Assembly: GCA_013316825.1 (NCBI GenBank)
Contig: WSLY01000009.1
Location: 8,107-72,106, forward strand
Length of the DNA stretch: 64,000 nt
Reading direction: 5' to 3'
Origin: Lachnospiraceae bacterium
Lineage (GTDB): Bacteria > Bacillota > Clostridia > Lachnospirales > Lachnospiraceae
Below, one piece after another: positions 60,143-64,000 of the stretch. Position 1 is the stretch's first letter; each line of letters opens with the position of its first letter. Made by a program: the position numbers and the translations under genes. The notes under the pieces are model-generated. The model saw only the letters and a list, made by a program, of their open reading frames with translations. It was not told the DNA's origin and searched no databases.

Positions 60143-60598
60143 TTAGTGCTCGCAGTTCAGGGCGCTCAGGCACGCGATAACCTTTTCACGGTATTCTGCG
60201 TGGTGCGGCATACCGTTTCCCAATCCGGCAAGTTTTGGAAGCTGGAGCTTCAGAAAGCGGTCGCCCGTTAAGGTGATGGAGCAATGGGTAGCGCCCATAA
60301 AGCCTTTCTTGATGATACAGCGCTGAATGTCGGTCAGTGGAAAACAGGCGCCGATATCTTCTTCCACCGTATTTCTCAGGTCGGCAATCAGCTCGAATCC
60401 ATCCAAATATTCACGTTCCTCGCATTCGGCGACAAGCAAATACCGTTCCGTAATACCGACATAAACATCAAAATTTGAGCTTTTTTTCTTATTTACCTGA
60501 AGAGTATTGCCATGTATGCCTGCCAACAGTGTTTCTCCGTCAGGGATAAATTCCCCCAAAACCTGCAGCATCTTCTTTTCATCAAAAACGCCTGACAT
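60143..60598 (-). CDS. Small PH-domain-like protein, unknown function
   Basis: 151 residues, soluble. Alternating strands (TLLAGIHGNTLQV, DVYVGITERYLLVAE, CSITLTGDRFLKLQ) and a C-terminal helix resemble the bacterial PH/bPH-like fold; an exact family is not recognised. GGAGG lies 8 bases before the ATG at 60598; a TTG two codons upstream is less likely. Transcribed towards the CdaR-like gene. It lies downstream of the TROVE-like pseudogene on the same strand and could be read from that old promoter. Confidence 0.65.
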   Translation of the reverse strand: MSGVFDEKKMLQVLGEFIPDGETLLAGIHGNTLQVNKKKSSNFDVYVGITERYLLVAECEEREYLDGFELIADLRNTVEEDIGACFPLTDIQRCIIKKGFMGATHCSITLTGDRFLKLQLPKLAGLGNGMPHHAEYREKVIACLSALNCEH

Positions 60599-60641
60599 AA
60601 GCAAAGCCTCCTTTTTACATGATAATGGTCTTATGAAATTT

Positions 60642-61330
60642 TTAAGCTTTTACGTTTAGCAGCTCTTTTACAGCCTGCTCCACGGCATCGTACCGCGGCA
60701 GAGCAAGCTGCTCGGTCAGTGCACGATAAGGGTCAACCTCGTTAGAGAGTACCATTTTGGCAATTATAGGAGAGAATCAGCAGATTGGCAGGAAGGTCAG
60801 CCTGCTTCATATGGTTTTTGACAGCGGTCAGCAGAATAAGTTCAAATACCGCTTCTAAGTTGGTGTTTGCTGCTTCGTTGTAATGCAGGGCAATTTCTAT
60901 CTTGTCATGCAATGACTTTCCCTTTGATAAGTCTACAAGCTGTGGATTTTGACTGAAAGAAATCAGGACAGATTGGTCTTTCCGATGCGGCTTAACATGC
61001 TGGAGGAACCGTCAGCGATGCAAAGCGTATTGCCTGTGCCCTGTACATAGTCGGGAAGTGAGCGCCAAAGCTCCTCCAATGTGGTATCAAGCGGTTGAAT
61101 ATGCCGAATAACATGTATACCGCTTCTGTCAGCCTTCACTTCAGAAGAAGCCCGATAGGAATGCACAATGTCGTGTGGGAAAAGTACATCTGCGTGAATT
61201 TGCCGCTGCTCATCATAACTTCTGTTATATTTAAATATTTTCTGAAAGCAGAAAACCCATAGCATTTCCTCCATCTGCGATTCGGATAAGCCGGATTCGA
61301 GAAAGTTCCTTTTTCCTGTGCTGCCAACTG
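60642..61330 (-). pseudogene. Decayed TROVE/DUF2828-vWA (Ro60-like) gene
   Basis: Three blocks of one protein lie in order on the minus strand in different frames. (a) Up to 60963: FLESGLSESQMEEMLWVFCF, RSYDEQRQIHADVLF, TTLEELWRSLPDYVQGTGNT and LCIADGSSSM, the last being the start of a vWA metal site (DxSxS). (b) 60960-60769: LISFSQNPQLVDLSKGKS, IALHYNEAANTNLEAVFEL, then PANLLILS. (c) 60764-60642: IAKMVLSNEVDPYRALTEQL and a C-terminus ending LLNVKA-stop. The N-terminus is missing, and pieces are lost between a/b (~27 residues) and b/c. The pattern fits DUF2828/TROVE-type RNA-binding proteins with a C-terminal vWA domain. The gene cannot make a full product. Confidence 0.72.
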
Positions 61331-61349
61331 CGTTATCGTTTTGAAAACA

Positions 61350-61459
61350 GGAGCGGCCGGAAAGGATTCGAACCTTTAGGACCATGAGAAAGTTGCTGTA
61401 TGTGTCTTTGACAAGACACAATATTTTGTCCGCCAAAACAGCAAGACCGCAGCCGCTTC
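61350..61459 (-). ncRNA. tRNA-like structured RNA, candidate YrlA-type Y RNA
   Basis: On the minus strand a ~110-base RNA can fold with closed ends: 5' AGCGGCTG pairs with 3' CGGCCGCT (8 bp, one G-U). Next to the 3' arm is a perfect T-arm, AAAGG-TTCGAAT-CCTTT. Inside, TTGCTGT pairs with ACAGCAA and encloses the hairpin GTGTCTT/AAGACAC. There is no CCA, the arm sizes are wrong for a working tRNA, and the central part is too long. It lies immediately upstream of a TROVE-like (Ro60-type) pseudogene. Bacterial Y RNAs of the YrlA class mimic tRNA and are often next to Ro genes (Chen, Wolin and colleagues, 2014). YrlA identity is inferred; a decayed tRNA is the alternative. Confidence 0.55.
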
Positions 61460-61467
61460 ATACGTTT

Positions 61468-61496
61468 ACTGTAGCATATAGCAGGAAGAAAAGCAA
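61468..61496 (-). promoter_or_regulatory. Promoter of the tRNA-like RNA
   Basis: On the minus strand TTGCTT, exact 17-base spacer, TACAGT; the predicted start falls within a few bases of the RNA 5' arm. Confidence 0.5.
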
Positions 61497-61626
61497 TAAA
61501 AGCTGCGTTTGACATTCTTTGCCGATTATTTCCGTTATTTGCCGTATGATAATCAAAAAACAGGAATAGGAAGATGGCCTTAGGAATATAATGTAGAGAT
61601 AAATCTACAGAAAATCGGGGACTTTT

Positions 61627-63048
61627 ATGGTGAAAACGGACAAGGATTTTTATGACAGGAAAATTGTATATCTCGACTATCTTGAGAGAGGAGAAAAGGT
61701 TAAGAACGGCGGTTTTGTGAAATGGGAGACAAGGGGTAAGACAAGCCGGATACAAATACATATCAGAGGGCTGTATCCGACGGATACTCTGCGCGGAGAA
61801 ATCCAGCTTATTTCCCGAAAGTCTGTGTTTACTGCCGACAGTGTCAAAATTAGCTTTGGAGCAGGCGAATATGTTGCGGTGTGGGATAATGAGAATTTGG
61901 CAGGGACGGCGGTCGGCTACGCAGAATGTGACGGTGTTCAGGTCAGACTTTCAGAAAGCAGGCTTCTTTTGGGACAGTGGAGAGAACGGAAAGCGCTGCC
62001 GCAAAGCGTAACGGAGGTATCTCAGATAATAGAGGAAGATGTATCGGAGAAGGCAGCGGAGAGTGCAGCACCGGCTTTTGAACCATACGTGCAAGTTGTG
62101 GAAGAGAGCGCAGAACGGAATGCACCAGCGGCAAAAGAAACAAACGCAAGACAGAAGGGCAATGCAGGAAAGGGAACGGAAACAGAGCAGAAAGCGGACA
62201 TGGGTTGGGAAGCAGGCGCAAGGCAGGAAGAAAGTGCATGGCGGGAAGCGGATGCCATGCAGGAAGCCGGCACAGGGCAGGAAGCAAGCATAAGGCAGGA
62301 AACAGACACTGTGCAAGAAGCCGAACCAGAACGGGAAGCGGACACCGTGCAGGAAGCAAGCATAAGACAGGAAACAGACACTGTGCAAGAAGCCGAACCA
62401 GGACGGGAAGCGGACACCGTGCAGGAAGTAAATACACGACGGAAAACGGACGCCGACCGGAAAACCGGTATCGGATGGGAAATGAGTGCAGGCTGGGGAG
62501 CAGGCGTAAGGCAGGAAGATGGAGGGCTGATAACAGAAGCGAAAGAAACGGCAGAGATAAAGGTGGAAAGTGCTGTGGGGACCGAACCGGAAGTGATAAA
62601 AAGAGAAACAGCATCTGCGAAGGCTGGTAGTGGAAATGGCGGCAGAGGGGAAGGAAAGGAAGAGGGAAAACAAACAACCAAATGCGGCGTGCTGCTTTCC
62701 GGAGATAAGTGGGAACAGCTTAGCAGACAGTACCCGCATATTCATCCGTTTGGGGATGCGAGGGAATATCTTTCTATTACACCGAGAGACTTTATTATCC
62801 TGTCGCGTAAATACCAGAATCTGGTACAAAACAGTTTTTTGCTGCATGGATACTATAATTATGGACACGTGATTCTGACAAAAATCAAAGAAAGGGATGG
62901 AGAAAATTTTTATCTTGGCGTCCCCGGCGTATACTTCACAAGGGAAAAACAAGCGGCGCTTATGTTCGGCTTTGAAGGTTTTGAAGCAGGAACGGAACAG
63001 GCTGTGGATGGCGGATTTGGCTATTATATGAAACAGGTAGACATCTGA
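61627..63048 (+). CDS. DUF6128-like protein with repetitive central region
   Basis: 473 residues in three parts. The N-terminal ~125 residues form a beta domain (RIQIHIRGLYPTDTLRGEIQ, VWDNENLAGTAVGYAE). A ~190-residue low-complexity region follows, rich in Glu, Gln, Ala, Thr and Arg, built of xEADTVQEAxxRQETD-type repeats. The C-terminal ~125 residues (KWEQLSRQYPHIHPFGD, ITPRDFIILSRKYQNLVQNS, GYYNYGHVILTKI) match the DUF6128 form found in Lachnospiraceae. Function unknown; no signal peptide. GGGG lies 7-10 bases before the ATG. Long frames on the opposite strand here come from the repeats and are not genes. Confidence 0.8.
   Translation: MVKTDKDFYDRKIVYLDYLERGEKVKNGGFVKWETRGKTSRIQIHIRGLYPTDTLRGEIQLISRKSVFTADSVKISFGAGEYVAVWDNENLAGTAVGYAECDGVQVRLSESRLLLGQWRERKALPQSVTEVSQIIEEDVSEKAAESAAPAFEPYVQVVEESAERNAPAAKETNARQKGNAGKGTETEQKADMGWEAGARQEESAWREADAMQEAGTGQEASIRQETDTVQEAEPEREADTVQEASIRQETDTVQEAEPGREADTVQEVNTRRKTDADRKTGIGWEMSAGWGAGVRQEDGGLITEAKETAEIKVESAVGTEPEVIKRETASAKAGSGNGGRGEGKEEGKQTTKCGVLLSGDKWEQLSRQYPHIHPFGDAREYLSITPRDFIILSRKYQNLVQNSFLLHGYYNYGHVILTKIKERDGENFYLGVPGVYFTREKQAALMFGFEGFEAGTEQAVDGGFGYYMKQVDI
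62278..62433 (+). repeat. 72-bp direct repeat inside the DUF6128-like gene
   Basis: Two almost identical 72-base units (62278-62349 and 62350-62421, starting CAGGAAGCAAGCATAAG) plus the start of a third, encoding 24 residues each (QEASIRQETDTVQEAEP...READTV). Prone to length change by slippage or recombination. Confidence 0.9.
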
Positions 63049-63051
63049 AAA

Positions 63052-63939
63052 TCAGATGCCTTTCAAGTCAAAGGGCGGGATAAAGCTTTCGGATGCAGTC
63101 TCGCCCTCTTGCACGAAAGCGTTTTGAATACCAATAGAAAGGCAGTAATCTATCAGTGCATTGTATTCTTTGTGGAATACCCGCCGGTTTAGTTCCGGCA
63201 TGTCGGAAAAAACACGCATGGGCGTATACTGATTCATAATGCTGAGATAAACAGCATCTTGGTAGGTATGGTAAAGATAGTTGACTACCTTTTTGGAGTC
63301 GGCAAGCCGTTTCGGGAGCAAAAGATGGCGCACAATAATGCCGCGTTTCAGCAGACCGGTTTTGGTATCCCATACAGGCTTTCCCACTTGGCGGAACATT
63401 TCCGCAATGGCGGCGCTGGCAACGGCAAAATAATCGGGGGCATTGGAATAACGGGCGGATAAACGGCTGGAAACATATTTTAAATCAGGCAGATAAATAT
63501 CAATCAGGCCATCTAAAAGACGGAGGCTTTCTACCTTTTCATAACTTCCGGTGTTGTAGACAATGGGAAGAAAAAGCCCGTCTGCCTTGGCTTGCTTTAA
63601 GGCACAGATAATTTGGGGAATAAAGTGGCCTGGCGTTACCAAATTGATGTTACATGCTCCTTTTTCCTGCAATTCCAAAAATATGCCGGCAAGGTGTTTG
63701 GGAGTGATGGTTTTGCCAACGGTTCCCTCTGAAATGGCGATGTTCTGGCAAAAAACACAGTGCAGGGAACAGCCGGAGAAAAATACGGTTCCAGAGCCGG
63801 TGCTGCCTGAAATGCATGGTTCCTCCCACATATGAAGAGCAGCCCTCGCCACACGGAGAGAATTATCTTCGCCACAATAACCTTTCTGTCCGTTTTTGCG
63901 GTCTGCATTACATTCTCTGGGGCATAGTCTGCAGTTCAT
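63052..63939 (-). CDS. PflA-like radical SAM protein (COG1313 type)
   Basis: 295 residues. The N-terminal Cys cluster CRLCPRECNADR and the radical SAM motif GCSLHCVFCQN (CxxxCxxC) are followed by GGEP-equivalent and AdoMet-binding strands (NINLVTPGHFIPQI, PIVYNTGSYE, YLPDLKYVS). This is the COG1313 group of uncharacterised PFL-activating-enzyme relatives, which may activate a glycyl-radical or modify a protein. No glycyl-radical enzyme gene is seen in the window. GAAAGGAG lies 6 bases before the ATG. Convergent with the DUF6128-like gene, only 3 bp between stops; a small CATCTG/CAGATG hairpin spans the junction. Confidence 0.92.
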   Translation of the reverse strand: MNCRLCPRECNADRKNGQKGYCGEDNSLRVARAALHMWEEPCISGSTGSGTVFFSGCSLHCVFCQNIAISEGTVGKTITPKHLAGIFLELQEKGACNINLVTPGHFIPQIICALKQAKADGLFLPIVYNTGSYEKVESLRLLDGLIDIYLPDLKYVSSRLSARYSNAPDYFAVASAAIAEMFRQVGKPVWDTKTGLLKRGIIVRHLLLPKRLADSKKVVNYLYHTYQDAVYLSIMNQYTPMRVFSDMPELNRRVFHKEYNALIDYCLSIGIQNAFVQEGETASESFIPPFDLKGI

Positions 63940-64000
63940 GCGGCTCCTTTCTAGGGCAATGTGTTTGCCTGCTTTCTTCCGATAAAAAGCGCATATCCGG

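Noticed and set aside
61350..61459. A functional tRNA gene
   Set aside because: The T-arm is perfect, but arm lengths, the oversized centre and missing CCA do not fit a working tRNA.
61943..62952. Long open frames on the minus strand (244, 333 and 219 codons) opposite the DUF6128-like gene
   Set aside because: They come from the repetitive, stop-poor repeat DNA. The products are Leu/Phe/Cys/Pro-rich without domains, and the plus-strand frame has real domains at both ends.
1..64000. CRISPR arrays, insertion sequences, rRNA genes or an origin of replication
   Set aside because: No regularly spaced short repeats, transposase-like genes, rRNA stretches or DnaA-box clusters were noticed on reading.

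Overview
The window looks like a chromosomal segment of a gut-type Lachnospiraceae (Clostridia, Bacillota). The reasons are AGGAGG-type ribosome binding sites, sigma-A promoters of the TTGACA/TATAAT type, a T-box leader on metG, a class II (Firmicutes-type) galT, VanW, DUF6128-like and DUF6273-like proteins, and many short operons with ATGA start/stop overlaps. Most of the sequence is ordinary mid-GC core DNA. Three stretches look accessory: about 10.6-17.0 kb, 42.6-45.6 kb, and 60.6-61.5 kb.

Layout. 0-10.4 kb: tail of a sugar-binding lipoprotein, a VanRS-like two-component system, a phospholipid pair (CDP-alcohol phosphatidyltransferase and a phospholipase-D-fold protein), a CapA-like lipoprotein, a ferredoxin-type aldo/keto reductase, and galK-galT of the Leloir pathway. 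10.6-17.0 kb: a self-contained operon with a strong promoter overlapped by a 14-bp palindrome. It encodes a ribbon-helix-helix regulator, an SPFH/band-7 protein with six zinc ribbons, a membrane protein, and two zinc-ribbon/TPR/TIR proteins. The second TIR copy is broken and continues into a DUF6273-like domain. This is the best candidate for an undescribed system: a membrane scaffold paired with TIR effectors, under its own repressor.

17-34.8 kb: a GH13 glucosidase, a sigma/anti-sigma pair, a coupled phosphoesterase / B12 radical SAM / exonuclease operon, a VanW protein, an AIR-synthase-like / Lrp / aminotransferase / trmL operon, a membrane-anchored amidase, DUF308, rpe, a purine permease and a PAP2 phosphatase. 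35-42.6 kb: a 1,184-residue GH2 beta-galactosidase, a calcium-loop protein behind a sigma-28 type (motility) promoter, cardiolipin synthase, and a MerR regulator.

42.7-45.6 kb: an AT-rich type II restriction-modification island (controller + endonuclease convergent with XRE + methyltransferase). It lies between the MerR gene and a MATE efflux gene. The cls and MATE promoters are near-identical MerR-type promoters with a 19-bp spacer, so they probably form one regulon. 47-60 kb: a small XRE regulator with a membrane partner, a NatAB-type ABC exporter, T-box-metG, a lipase-like hydrolase, an acetyltransferase, a YesL-like protein, a diguanylate cyclase, an orphan sugar-ABC ATPase (MsmK/UgpC type) and a CdaR-type regulator.

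60-64 kb: a PH-like protein, a decayed TROVE/DUF2828-vWA gene with a tRNA-like structured RNA just upstream (possibly a YrlA-type Y RNA), a DUF6128-like protein with 72-bp repeats, and a PflA-like radical SAM protein.

All identifications are by reading the sequence. No database search was run.
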